From DASSKW01 sp050739495 (GTDB lineage Bacteria > Pseudomonadota > Gammaproteobacteria > Natronospirales > REEB76), in NCBI GenBank assembly GCA_050739495.1, contig JBOIBL010000263.1, forward strand, positions 1-21,612: DNA of 21,612 nt, given 5' to 3'. The notes beneath the pieces are model-generated. The model ran no database searches, was not told the DNA's origin, and saw only the letters and a list, made by a program, of their open reading frames with translations. Made by a program: the position numbers and the translations under genes. Shown here piece after piece: positions 1 through 7,306 of the stretch (position 1 is its first letter; each line of letters starts with the position of its first letter).

Positions 1-1049
1 CGCGCGCGCGCTTTGTTGGGATCGATCTCGATGCCGATGAACAAGCCTTTGCCGCGCAGGTCTTTGATAAGCGGGCTCTTGAGCGCGTGGAGTTTATCGA
101 ACAGGTAAGCACCGAGTTCAGCGTAGCGTTCTGCGAGTTTGTCTTCCACCAGAATGTTCAACGCCTCGAGCCCGACAGCAGCGCCCAGCGGGCTGCCACC
201 GAACGTGCTGCCGTGATCGCCAGGCGTGAACATCGACATCACGTCGCGGCGCGCAAGGAACATTGATACCGGCAACAAACCACCGCCCAATGCTTTGCCC
301 AGAATCAGACCGTCCGGCTTGATGCCTTCATGTTCGCAAGCCAGCAGTTTGCCGGTGCGACCGAGGCCAGTCTGGATTTCATCACAGATGAGCAACACGT
401 TGTGTTGCTTGCACAGTTCCGCCGCACGTTTGAGATAGCCGGCAGGTGGCATCACGATACCGCCTTCGCCCTGAATCGGTTCGACGAGGAACGCTGCAGT
501 ATTCGGCGTGATGGCTTTTTCCAGTGCATCCGCATCGCCGTATGGCACCAGCTTCATGCCGGGCGGAAACGGTCCGAAGCCATCCTTGTACTGTGCGTCG
601 CTGGACATCGCAACGATGGCGATGGTGCGGCCATGGAAGTTGCCGTGACAGGCGATGATCTCGGCCTTGTCAGCGGACACACCTTTGACTTTATAAGCCC
701 ATTTGCGAGCTGCCTTGATCGCGGTTTCCACCGCTTCCGCGCCAGTGTTCATCGGCAGCGCCATATCCTGTCCGGTGAGTTCGCAGATGCGCTTGAGGAA
801 CGGCCCGAGTTTGTCGGTATGGAAAGCGCGCGAACAGATCGCGAGTTGCGATGCCTGCTGACTGAGCACCTTGACCAGTCGCGGATTGCAGTGACCGTGA
901 CTCACCGCTGAATACGCACTCATCATGTCGAGATATTTATTGCCAGTGTCGTCCCAGACATAAACACCCTCACCGCGGGTCAGGACCACCGGCAGCGGGT
1001 GGTAATTATGGGCGCAGTAGCGGTTTTCGAGTTCGATGGTCGCGTTCAT
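1..1049 (-). CDS. rocD: Ornithine aminotransferase (3' end outside window)
   Basis: PLP-dependent class III aminotransferase, expected to convert ornithine plus 2-oxoglutarate to glutamate semialdehyde plus glutamate. The frame stays open from the ATG at 1049 to the left edge, giving 349 visible residues of a family usually about 400 long, so the C-terminus is missing. I see the N-terminal NYHPLPVV segment, MLSAYSAV-like DMMSAYSAVSHGH, PMNTGAEAVETAIKAARKWAY, the DEIQTGLGRTG block and the PLP-lysine motif GKALGGG with Lys at about residue 252. These favour ornithine rather than acetylornithine aminotransferase. A GAGG Shine-Dalgarno lies 8 bases before the ATG. It is divergent from the antiporter gene with only 85 bases between them. 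Glutamate semialdehyde made here can feed the reductase encoded by proC further along. Confidence 0.93.
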   Translation of the reverse strand, partial: MNATIELENRYCAHNYHPLPVVLTRGEGVYVWDDTGNKYLDMMSAYSAVSHGHCNPRLVKVLSQQASQLAICSRAFHTDKLGPFLKRICELTGQDMALPMNTGAEAVETAIKAARKWAYKVKGVSADKAEIIACHGNFHGRTIAIVAMSSDAQYKDGFGPFPPGMKLVPYGDADALEKAITPNTAAFLVEPIQGEGGIVMPPAGYLKRAAELCKQHNVLLICDEIQTGLGRTGKLLACEHEGIKPDGLILGKALGGGLLPVSMFLARRDVMSMFTPGDHGSTFGGSPLGAAVGLEALNILVEDKLAERYAELGAYLFDKLHALKSPLIKDLRGKGLFIGIEIDPNKARA

Positions 1050-1134
1050 ATGGCTATCCTCACGGCGCCCGCGCCGTAGGGCGGGCGGAAAACCAAGTAT
1101 CATACCAGAGCGCACCAAACCGACAAAAAACGCC

Positions 1135-2985
1135 ATGTATCTGTATACACACGCGACCTTGCCGGCTGTGATCGCCATCGTGTTGTTCATCGGCATACTG
1201 GCGCAGTGGCTTGCCTGGCGAACACGGATCCCCGCGATCGTACTGCTGACCTTGTGCGGCGTATTGGCGGGACCGGTGCTGCATATCCTTGCGCCGGCAC
1301 AGCAGTTGGGTCATGCCCTCGATACGGTGATCGGTTTGTCGGTCGCGATCATCCTGTTCGATGGTGGTCTGAATCTTCGCTTCCACGAACTCAAGCACGC
1401 GGTGTCCGGAGTGCGGCGGCTCGTCTATCTCGGGATACCGCTCAGCTTCGCCCTGTACAGCATCACCGCCCATTATGTTGGCGGTATCGCCTGGCCCGTG
1501 GCGCTGGTGTTCGGTGCCATCATCGTCGTGACTGGGCCGACGGTGATTCTGCCGTTGTTGCGTCAGGCCATGCTCACGCGTCGCGTGTCTTCCTATCTGA
1601 AATGGGAAGCGATTATCAATGATCCGATCGGCGCATTACTGGCGGTGCTGGTATTCGATTATTTCCTGTATGCCGCGCATGGACAGTTTTCCGGACGGGT
1701 GGTGTGGAATCTGGCGATCGCGGTGGCGGTGGCGGCGCTGCTCGGTGGAGCTGTCGCGTATGCGCTGAGCTTTCTGTTCCGTCGCGATCAGGTGCCGGAA
1801 TACCTGAAACATCCATTGGTGTTGGTGGTTGTGGTGACGGTATTCGTATCCGCCAATGCAATCCAGGATGAGGCCGGGTTGCTGGCTGTGACGGTGATGG
1901 GTATCGCACTGGGTAACATGCGTTTGGCAAGCATCGAGGAGATGCGCCGCTTCAAGGAATATCTCGCCGTGTTGCTGGTCTCGACGGTATTCATCCTGCT
2001 GGCCGCGAATCTGGATACGTCGGTTTTAAGACATCTGCGTTGGGACGGCGCGCTCGTGATCCTGGTGATCATGGTGCTGGCCAGGCCGGTGGCGATATGG
2101 ATCGCCACGATCGGTGCGCGCATGCGTAAACGCGAACGGCTGTTGCTGGCCTGGATCGCACCGCGTGGCATCGTGGCAGCCGCCACCGCGGGTGTTCTGG
2201 CACCGCGACTCGCGGAGGCGGGTTATGCCGATGCGGAATTGCTGGTGCCGCTGACGTTCACGCTGATCTTCGTCACGGTGCTGGTGCATGGATTAACGCT
2301 CGGACGTCTGGCGCGGACGCTCGGATTGGCGGCGACGGCACGCAATCGTCTGTTGATCGTCGGGGCTTCACCGTGGACTACGGAATTCGCACGCACGCTG
2401 CTCGCTGCCGGTGGCCAGGTGCTGATGGTGGATACCTCCTGGCACCGTCTGCGCGCGCCGCGGCTGACCGGTATCCCGGTCTATTATGGCGAGATCCTTT
2501 CCGACTCGGCGGCTTCTTCCATGGAACTGCATGATGTCGGCATGTTGCTGGCGGCGACCAGCAACGATGCTTATAACGCGCTCGTCTGCAGCACGTTCGC
2601 GACCCAGGTGGGACGAGGACAGGCATTCCAGCTGCCGATGTACCCGGCCGATGTCGCGGATGCTAAATTCTTCATGCGTGGAGTACGCGGGCGCATCGCG
2701 TTCAGCGAGGATGCCTTGTATGAAGACCTGTGGAACCGGTTGACACAAGGCTGGACGTTTCAGAAAACCCGCCTCAGCGAGGGGTATTCCTACGAGAAAT
2801 ACCTCGCAGAATGCAGCCCCGAATCCCTGCAGCTACTCGCGGTGCATGCGGGTGGCAATTTGATGCTGCACTCCCTGAATCTCACGTATATGCCCAAGGT
2901 GGGTGACACTGTGCTCAGTTTTGGTCCGCCGCGGCGTGAGACGGTGGCTGAAAGCAGTGGCGACCTCGTCGAGGAAAAGGTATGA
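1135..2985 (+). CDS. CPA1-family cation:proton antiporter with C-terminal RCK (TrkA-N-like) domain
   Basis: Inner-membrane Na+ or K+/H+ exchanger. From the ATG at 1135 it is 616 residues: roughly 12 hydrophobic segments in residues 8-395, then a soluble cytoplasmic domain from about residue 403. The CPA1-type Asn-Asp pair is visible at about residues 162-163 (IINDPIGALL), which in this family marks electroneutral exchange. The soluble part starts RNRLLIVGASPWTTEFA, a Rossmann beta-alpha unit like TrkA-N/RCK but with GASPWT in place of GxGxxG, so nucleotide binding is uncertain. A longer start at 1036 would run antisense into rocD and add a non-hydrophobic arginine-rich tail, so I prefer 1135. 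Its stop overlaps the next gene's start (ATGA at 2982-2985). Ion specificity cannot be read from sequence. Confidence 0.88.
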   Translation: MYLYTHATLPAVIAIVLFIGILAQWLAWRTRIPAIVLLTLCGVLAGPVLHILAPAQQLGHALDTVIGLSVAIILFDGGLNLRFHELKHAVSGVRRLVYLGIPLSFALYSITAHYVGGIAWPVALVFGAIIVVTGPTVILPLLRQAMLTRRVSSYLKWEAIINDPIGALLAVLVFDYFLYAAHGQFSGRVVWNLAIAVAVAALLGGAVAYALSFLFRRDQVPEYLKHPLVLVVVVTVFVSANAIQDEAGLLAVTVMGIALGNMRLASIEEMRRFKEYLAVLLVSTVFILLAANLDTSVLRHLRWDGALVILVIMVLARPVAIWIATIGARMRKRERLLLAWIAPRGIVAAATAGVLAPRLAEAGYADAELLVPLTFTLIFVTVLVHGLTLGRLARTLGLAATARNRLLIVGASPWTTEFARTLLAAGGQVLMVDTSWHRLRAPRLTGIPVYYGEILSDSAASSMELHDVGMLLAATSNDAYNALVCSTFATQVGRGQAFQLPMYPADVADAKFFMRGVRGRIAFSEDALYEDLWNRLTQGWTFQKTRLSEGYSYEKYLAECSPESLQLLAVHAGGNLMLHSLNLTYMPKVGDTVLSFGPPRRETVAESSGDLVEEKV

Positions 2986-3605
2986 GCGGGAGTCAATCCG
3001 TACGATTTTCCGGCCCCGCCGGGGAGCTGGAAGCGCTTGTCGATAGTCCGGCAAATACGCCGATAGCGGTAGCCGTGGTCTGTCATCCCCATCCCTTGTA
3101 TCAAGGCAGCATGCACAACAAGGTCGCTTACGTGCTTGCTCGCGCCTATAACGATCTAGGTGCAATCAGCCTGCGTTTCAATTTTCGCGGTGTGGGCCGG
3201 AGCGCCGGCGTATATGACGAAGGCGTGGGGGAGACCGCTGATACCTTGGCAGCTATGGACTGGCTGGTCGCGCGGCACGCCGGGATGCCGTTATGGCTCG
3301 CTGGATTCTCCTTCGGCGCATATGTTGCGTTGCGCGCCCAGAGCCAGCGTCCCGTGACGCGGTTGGTGACCGTGGCACCGGCAGTGGAGCGTTTCGATAC
3401 CACGGCCATCGAATTACCGCATATGTCGTGGCTGCTGGTGCAGGGCGATGCCGACGAGGTGGTCTTGCCACAGGCGGTATTCGATTGGGTGGATGGGCTG
3501 GCGACGCCACCCAAGGTGGCGGTACTCAAAGGTGCCGGGCATTTCTTCCATGGCCGATTGAATGAGTTGCGACAGACGGTAGTCGATACTTTTACCGGCG
3601 ACTGA
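2982..3605 (+). CDS. Small alpha/beta hydrolase (COG2945-like)
   Basis: A 207-residue cytoplasmic protein with an alpha/beta-hydrolase fold and no signal peptide. An early CHPHPLYQGSMHNKV block and RFNFRGVGRSAG are typical of the COG2945 group. The nucleophile elbow GFSFG puts the catalytic Ser at residue 110. Likely partners are Asp158 (in GDADEVV) and His187 (in GAGHFFHG), so the triad looks intact. The start codon lies inside the antiporter's last codons (ATGA), indicating translational coupling. Substrate is unknown for most of this group; esterase or dienelactone-hydrolase-like activity is the broad expectation. Nothing in the sequence explains why it is coupled to an ion antiporter. Confidence 0.85.
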   Translation: MSGSQSVRFSGPAGELEALVDSPANTPIAVAVVCHPHPLYQGSMHNKVAYVLARAYNDLGAISLRFNFRGVGRSAGVYDEGVGETADTLAAMDWLVARHAGMPLWLAGFSFGAYVALRAQSQRPVTRLVTVAPAVERFDTTAIELPHMSWLLVQGDADEVVLPQAVFDWVDGLATPPKVAVLKGAGHFFHGRLNELRQTVVDTFTGD

Positions 3606-3671
3606 CGCGGCCAATCACGCTTCTGTTAGACTTTTGTCATCGTCGATTTGGCTTTTACCACAGGAGTTTTT

Positions 3672-4382
3672 ATGCGCAGCCTGATACTTGCCAGTCTGTT
3701 ATTGGCTTTCGCTACCAGTGCATTTGCAACCGATGACATCAACATTCAGAACCTCTCGCAGCAGGAATTCAGCGATCTGTCGCAGGACATGGGCGCGGTG
3801 CTGAGCTACAAGCCGTTGCAGGGCGCGGCTCCGGAAGGCATCACGGGTTTCGATATCAGCGTGAATGGAGGCTGGACCAAGGTTGCACATACAAGCGCCT
3901 GGAATGTTGCCACCAGCAACAATGACATCACAGGTGTTCCGTTCGCGGATGTGCGTATCTCCAAGGGTCTTCCGTTCGGGATCGATATCGGGGGCGAGTA
4001 CAGTACGGTGCCCGGTTCCAACATCAAGTTATACGGTGTGGAAGGTCGTTACGCGATCCTTGAAGGCGGTGCGGCCGAACCGGCGATCGGTATCCGGGCC
4101 GCGTTCACCCACGTAACCGGCGTGGACAACCTCAACTTCAATACCAAAAGCCTGGGTGTATCCATCTCGAAAGGTTTCGGACCGTTGACCCCCTATGCCG
4201 GTATTGGCGAGGTCTGGACCAACAGCACGCCGGATGCGTCCACTGGCTTGCAGAACGTGAGTTTCAACAACGCCGAAATCTATGCAGGATTGCAGCTGAA
4301 TTTCGGGATCCATCTTGCACTTGAGGCAAGCCGGGTTGCCAGCAACACTACCTACAGCCTGAAGTTAGGCTTCGGCTTCTAA
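3672..4382 (+). CDS. Outer-membrane beta-barrel-like protein, function unknown
   Basis: A 236-residue exported protein. The start at 3672 is chosen because an AGGAG Shine-Dalgarno sits at 3662-3666 and because it gives a clean signal peptide (MRSLILASLLLAFATSAFA, then TDD); the in-frame ATG at 3648 would add eight residues in front. The mature part alternates polar and hydrophobic residues and is rich in Gly, Asn, Thr and Ser. It has repeated strand-like stretches (VNGGWTKVAHT, GIDIGGEYSTV, GVEGRYAIL, GLQLNFGIHLAL) and ends in a C-terminal Phe (LKLGFGF), the usual signal for BAM-mediated outer-membrane assembly. I infer a barrel of about eight strands, in the style of OmpA/OmpW-like small porins. 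I do not recognise the specific family. A 14-bp hairpin follows the stop. Confidence 0.7.
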   Translation: MRSLILASLLLAFATSAFATDDINIQNLSQQEFSDLSQDMGAVLSYKPLQGAAPEGITGFDISVNGGWTKVAHTSAWNVATSNNDITGVPFADVRISKGLPFGIDIGGEYSTVPGSNIKLYGVEGRYAILEGGAAEPAIGIRAAFTHVTGVDNLNFNTKSLGVSISKGFGPLTPYAGIGEVWTNSTPDASTGLQNVSFNNAEIYAGLQLNFGIHLALEASRVASNTTYSLKLGFGF

Positions 4383-4391
4383 ATTGATGCA

Positions 4392-4430
4392 CCGGGTTTC
4401 GTTCCCTTATAGCAACGGAACGAAACCCGG
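4392..4430 (+). terminator. Perfect 14-bp hairpin after the barrel-protein gene
   Basis: Left arm 4392-4405 (CCGGGTTTCGTTCC) and right arm 4417-4430 are exact reverse complements around an 11-base loop. It starts 10 bases after the stop at 4382. No T-run follows, so it may be a transcript-stabilising 3' end or a terminator of non-canonical type rather than a standard intrinsic terminator. Confidence 0.55.
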
Positions 4431-4492
4431 CTGAACCTGTCACAGATGACGGCATTGCCGTTCATTACACGCAACGATACTCAATTGCTCCA

Positions 4493-4951
4493 ATGTTTGC
4501 TTCGCTGGTCGATTTTCTTGAACGTAGTCTTAACGACAAATCCGGTGCAGTTGCACAGGCCCCGGATGCGGCTGCGCGTCTTGCAGTAGCGACACTCTGT
4601 ATCGAGATGACACGTGCGGATTTCGATGAGCAGCCCCAGGAACTGGAGCGGGCCAATGCGTTGCTGGCGGAGCGTTTCAAGCTTGAGCAGTCGGAAGCCG
4701 ATGCGTTGCTGCAAGCCGCGCGTACACAGTCCGACCAGGCGGTTTCGCTACACCGGTTCACAAGACCACTGAATCAATACTTCGATATGCCAGGGAAAAT
4801 CAATTTGATCGAGATGTTGTGGCAGGTGGCGCTGGAAGACGGCAAGCTCGACAAGTATGAGGACGCGCTGATGCACAAACTGGCGGATTTGCTGTATGTG
4901 CCGTTGGCCGACCTGATGCTGGCGAAGCAACGAGTGTTGAGCGGAAAGTAA
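4493..4951 (+). CDS. TerB-like protein (COG4103)
   Basis: A 152-residue, all-helical, acidic cytoplasmic protein. The pattern ARLAVATLCIEMTRADFDEQPQE, then LERANALLAERFKLEQSEADALL, then INLIEMLWQVALEDGKLDKYEDALMHKLADLLYV matches the duplicated acidic-loop helices of TerB-like proteins. Two Asp/Glu-rich loops (RADFDEQ, EDGKLDKYED) are where related proteins bind metal. There is no obvious Shine-Dalgarno before the ATG and no other ter genes nearby, so a role in tellurite resistance should not be assumed. In many gammaproteobacteria such single TerB-like genes are of unknown function. It converges on the HU gene on the other strand. Confidence 0.8.
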   Translation: MFASLVDFLERSLNDKSGAVAQAPDAAARLAVATLCIEMTRADFDEQPQELERANALLAERFKLEQSEADALLQAARTQSDQAVSLHRFTRPLNQYFDMPGKINLIEMLWQVALEDGKLDKYEDALMHKLADLLYVPLADLMLAKQRVLSGK

Positions 4952-4953
4952 CC

Positions 4954-4981
4954 CATCCCCCCGGCGTTGCGCCGGTGGATG
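4954..4981. terminator. Short GC-rich hairpin after terB-like gene
   Basis: Stem CCGGCG at 4961-4966 and CGCCGG at 4970-4975 around a TTG loop, extended by CATCC (4954-4958) and GGATG (4977-4981). It begins three bases after the TerB-like stop. No T-run follows. Possible 3'-end structure between two convergent genes. Confidence 0.35.
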
Positions 4982-5006
4982 ATCCAGTGTGCTTTCAAGG
5001 ACGAGC

Positions 5007-5032
5007 CCGGAGCCGCGAACCCGCGGCTCCGG
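5007..5032. terminator. 11-bp hairpin between convergent terB-like and HU genes
   Basis: CCGGAGCCGCG at 5007-5017 pairs perfectly with 5022-5032 around the loop AACC. It lies 11 bases past the HU stop on the minus strand and 55 bases past the terB-like stop on the plus strand, so it could serve either transcript. Flanking T content is low, so termination is inferred from position and stem strength only. Confidence 0.45.
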
Positions 5033-5043
5033 ACGGGAATGGC

Positions 5044-5451
5044 TTACTTCACCATGTCCTTGAGGGCCTTGAGGGCCTGGATCTTCACCACATTACGGGC
5101 AGGCTTGGCCTTGAACATGGTCTTCTCGCCCGTGAACGGGTTGATGCCTTCGCGCGCCTTGGTGGCCGGTTTACGGACCACGCGGATCTTCATCAGACCC
5201 GGCACCACGTAAGTACCCGGACCTTTCTTGCCCACACTCTTGCCGATCAGGCCGGCCAGATCGTTGAACAGGCCCGAGACCTGTTTGCGGCTCAACCCGG
5301 TGGTGGCGGCGAGATAGGCGTAGGTTTCCGATTTGGTCAGCGGTTTGCTCGATGACACAGCCGGGGCTTTCGGGGCCTTGGCGACGACTTTCGACTTCAC
5401 AGCTTTGGCTTTGGATTTAGCCTTGCTGGCAGCCTTCTTTTTTGCAGCCAT
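5044..5451 (-). CDS. HU-family nucleoid protein with Lys/Ala-rich N-terminal tail
   Basis: A 135-residue DNA-binding protein. Residues about 37-135 form an HU/IHF fold: helices with LTKSETYAYLAATTGLSRKQVSGLF, then the DNA-arm region carrying KAREGINPFTGEKTMFKAKPA, where canonical HU has the GRNPQTGE-type arm. Residues 1-36 are an added tail dominated by Lys, Ala and Ser (MAAKKKAASKAKSKAKAVKS), resembling histone-H1-like tails. Related tailed HU proteins with GINPFTGE are, as I recall, found in Xanthomonas- and Burkholderia-type genomes beside ordinary 90-residue HU. An AGGAG Shine-Dalgarno precedes the ATG by six bases. It is probably a chromosome-compaction or regulatory protein; the tail likely adds non-specific DNA affinity. 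Confidence 0.88.
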   Translation of the reverse strand: MAAKKKAASKAKSKAKAVKSKVVAKAPKAPAVSSSKPLTKSETYAYLAATTGLSRKQVSGLFNDLAGLIGKSVGKKGPGTYVVPGLMKIRVVRKPATKAREGINPFTGEKTMFKAKPARNVVKIQALKALKDMVK

Positions 5452-5520
5452 TTAGGTCTCCTTTGGATGGCGATGCAGAATACACGCCGCGAAATCTAGC
5501 ACACGCCGGGTAAAAGTGTG

Positions 5521-5551
5521 AGGGTTTTTCACTAAAAAAACAGGGTTTTTC
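5521..5551 (-). promoter_or_regulatory. Direct repeat upstream of the HU gene
   Basis: The ten-base word AGGGTTTTTC (plus-strand reading) occurs at 5521-5530 and again at 5542-5551, a start-to-start distance of 21 bases, about two DNA helix turns. It lies 70-100 bases upstream of the HU start and just past the end of yggU. It may be an operator. Alternatively, on the minus strand, AAAAAC-CCT-GTTTTT with adjacent T residues could be a weak terminator for the yggS-proC-yggT-yggU operon. Confidence 0.35.
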
Positions 5552-5571
5552 GCTATTACGGCGTTTCCGGC

Positions 5572-5862
5572 TCAGGCGTCCGCGAGACCTCCAGGTTCGC
5601 ACTGTGCGCCAAGTATCGCGACGGTTTTGCTGCGGCTGGTCATGCCGCGCACGATATGCACCCGTGAGAGCGCTGTGCCCAGTCGTTCCGCGAGAAATTC
5701 CCTGAGCATGTCGTTGGCACGCCCATCGGTCGCGGGGGCGCTGAGCCGCAACCGCAGTTCACCATTTACGACACCGGTGACCCCGGTGTTGCGCGCGCCG
5801 GGCTGCACCCGGACGCGCACGATCAAGGTCTCGCCATCATGACGGTAGAACGTTTCGGGCAT
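5572..5862 (-). CDS. yggU: DUF167 / UPF0235 family protein YggU
   Basis: A 96-residue small alpha/beta protein. The family core is visible as LIVRVRVQPGARNTGVTGV, LRLRLSAPATDGRANDMLREFLAERLG and VHIVRGMTSRSKTVAIL; the PAxxGxAN-type signature (here APATDGRAND) is diagnostic. Its biochemical role is unknown. It starts four bases after yggT ends, in the same operon order (yggT then yggU) seen in many gammaproteobacteria. It is the last gene of the operon. Confidence 0.9.
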   Translation of the reverse strand: MPETFYRHDGETLIVRVRVQPGARNTGVTGVVNGELRLRLSAPATDGRANDMLREFLAERLGTALSRVHIVRGMTSRSKTVAILGAQCEPGGLADA

Positions 5863-5866
5863 CTTG

Positions 5867-6430
5867 TCAGGTTAACGGCCAGCCCAGCGGCAACAGGATG
5901 TTGATGACTTGCAGCAGGATGATGACCACCAGTGGCGACAGATCCAGGCCGCCCAGTGGCGGGAGCACGCGTCGTACCGGGGCCAGCAGCGGCGCATTCA
6001 CCTGCCACAGCATGCGCCCGACCGGGTTGGAGTGACCCTGACCGGTCCAACTCAGAATCGCTTCCAGCAGGATGCTGAAGAAATACAGGTTGACGAGGAT
6101 GAAGATGAGTTTAAGCAGGGTCCAAAAGATTATCGAAACTGTGTTCGCAGCGACACTGGCAATCCACAGCACCAGCAGCACATTGATCAGTTGGATCAAG
6201 GCGGCGAGCAACAATGCCGCGAAGTCGATCCCGCGCCAGCCCGGAATCAGACGGCGCAGCGGCCGCAGTGGTGGGTTGGTGAGCTTGACGATGGCCTGAC
6301 TGAGCGGGTTGTAGAAATCCGCGCGTACCCATTGCAGCAACACGCGCAACAGGATCGCGGCGCTGTAGAGTCCGAATAGCGTGTTGATGATGAAGATGAG
6401 CGCCTGGGTGCTGCGGTCGATACCGATCAT
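5867..6430 (-). CDS. yggT: YggT family inner-membrane protein
   Basis: A 187-residue membrane protein with two copies of the YggT repeat. Copy one is ALIFIINTLFGLYSAAILLRVLLQW followed by FYNPLSQAIVKLTNPPLRPLRRLIP. Copy two is SIIFWTLLKLIFILVNLYFFSILLEAILSW followed by GQGHSNPVGRMLWQVNAPLLAPVRRVLPP. Each copy has the NP...PLRP/R-type loop between hydrophobic helices. The exact function is not established; family members have been linked to osmotic and ion homeostasis and to cell shape. The start codon overlaps the proC stop (ATGA at 6427-6430), so it is translationally coupled. Confidence 0.92.
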   Translation of the reverse strand: MIGIDRSTQALIFIINTLFGLYSAAILLRVLLQWVRADFYNPLSQAIVKLTNPPLRPLRRLIPGWRGIDFAALLLAALIQLINVLLVLWIASVAANTVSIIFWTLLKLIFILVNLYFFSILLEAILSWTGQGHSNPVGRMLWQVNAPLLAPVRRVLPPLGGLDLSPLVVIILLQVINILLPLGWPLT

Positions 6431-7263
6431 GGGATGTCCTTGCCGAATTCACGTGATAATTCCGCGCCCCGATCGCGGGCCGCGGTCAACGCGCGCTGAA
6501 ACAGCGCACCGAGATTCCCATCCTGCAAGACTTTCAGTGCTGCCGCAGTGGTACCACCGGGCGAGGTTACCTGCTGTCGCAGGGTGCCCGCATCCATCTC
6601 GCTGGTAGCGGCCATACGTGCGGCGCCCAGCGCCGTCTGCAACACCAGCTTGCGGGCTATTTCCGGTGGCAGTTGCAATTGTCTGGCGGCGTTCTCCATC
6701 ACTTCCATGAGCAGGAAGAAATAGGCCGGCCCGCTCCCGGAGACCGCAGTGACTGCATTCATGTGGTGCTCATCGTCCAGCCACAAAGCGATGCCCACGG
6801 CTTCCAGTAATGTGGTGGCAAGGGTGCGCTGGGCGAGGGTAACGAAACGATTAGCGAATAATGCGCTGGCACCACAGCCTACCAGTGCGGGAGTATTAGG
6901 CATACTGCGGACGATGGCAGCATCGTAGCCCAGCCAGCGACGGATATCCGGTTCGGCGATGCCGGCCGCGATTGAGATTATCAACGGTTTTGAATCGGCA
7001 AGTAGCGGCGCTACCGATTGCGCCGCAGTTTGAAACACCTGAGGCTTGACTGCGAATACCACCACCCCGGCGCCGGCTACTGCATCTGCATTGTCTTCAC
7101 TGACACGCACGGAGAATTTTGCCGCGAGGGCATCACGTTGCGCAGGATTCGGGTCGGCAACACAAAGTTGTCCGGCATCGAAACCGTGCTGCAGCATGCC
7201 ACCGATCAGGCTGCCCGCCATGTTGCCGCCGCCTAGAAACGTGATGCGTGGTTGGTCTGACAC
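6427..7263 (-). CDS. proC: Pyrroline-5-carboxylate reductase
   Basis: Catalyses NAD(P)H-dependent reduction of 1-pyrroline-5-carboxylate to proline, the last step of proline synthesis. At 278 residues it is the usual length. The N-terminal Rossmann motif ITFLGGGNMAGSLIGGML is present, as are RSMPNTPALVGCGASALF and the C-terminal signature VSGSGPAYFFLLMEVMENAA. Further on, QVTSPGGTTAAALKVL matches the conserved dimerisation and active-site segment. It lies between yggS and yggT, the standard order. The yggS stop is 43 bases upstream. Confidence 0.96.
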   Translation of the reverse strand: MSDQPRITFLGGGNMAGSLIGGMLQHGFDAGQLCVADPNPAQRDALAAKFSVRVSEDNADAVAGAGVVVFAVKPQVFQTAAQSVAPLLADSKPLIISIAAGIAEPDIRRWLGYDAAIVRSMPNTPALVGCGASALFANRFVTLAQRTLATTLLEAVGIALWLDDEHHMNAVTAVSGSGPAYFFLLMEVMENAARQLQLPPEIARKLVLQTALGAARMAATSEMDAGTLRQQVTSPGGTTAAALKVLQDGNLGALFQRALTAARDRGAELSREFGKDIP

Positions 7264-7306
7264 TGCGCACTCCGTGAATGCCGATTCGTTGACTAGGATA
7301 CCGGCT

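Noticed and set aside
330..911. 193-residue plus-strand open frame
   Set aside because: It lies wholly antisense to rocD, whose reading frame carries clear aminotransferase motifs; the frame has no recognisable domain.
4493..4951. Tellurite resistance operon
   Set aside because: A single TerB-like gene without terA, terC, terD or terE neighbours does not support a tellurite resistance locus.
5417..5602. 61-residue minus-strand frame running through the yggU-HU gap
   Set aside because: Overlaps both genes out of frame, has no ribosome site and contains low-complexity sequence from the A/T-rich gap.
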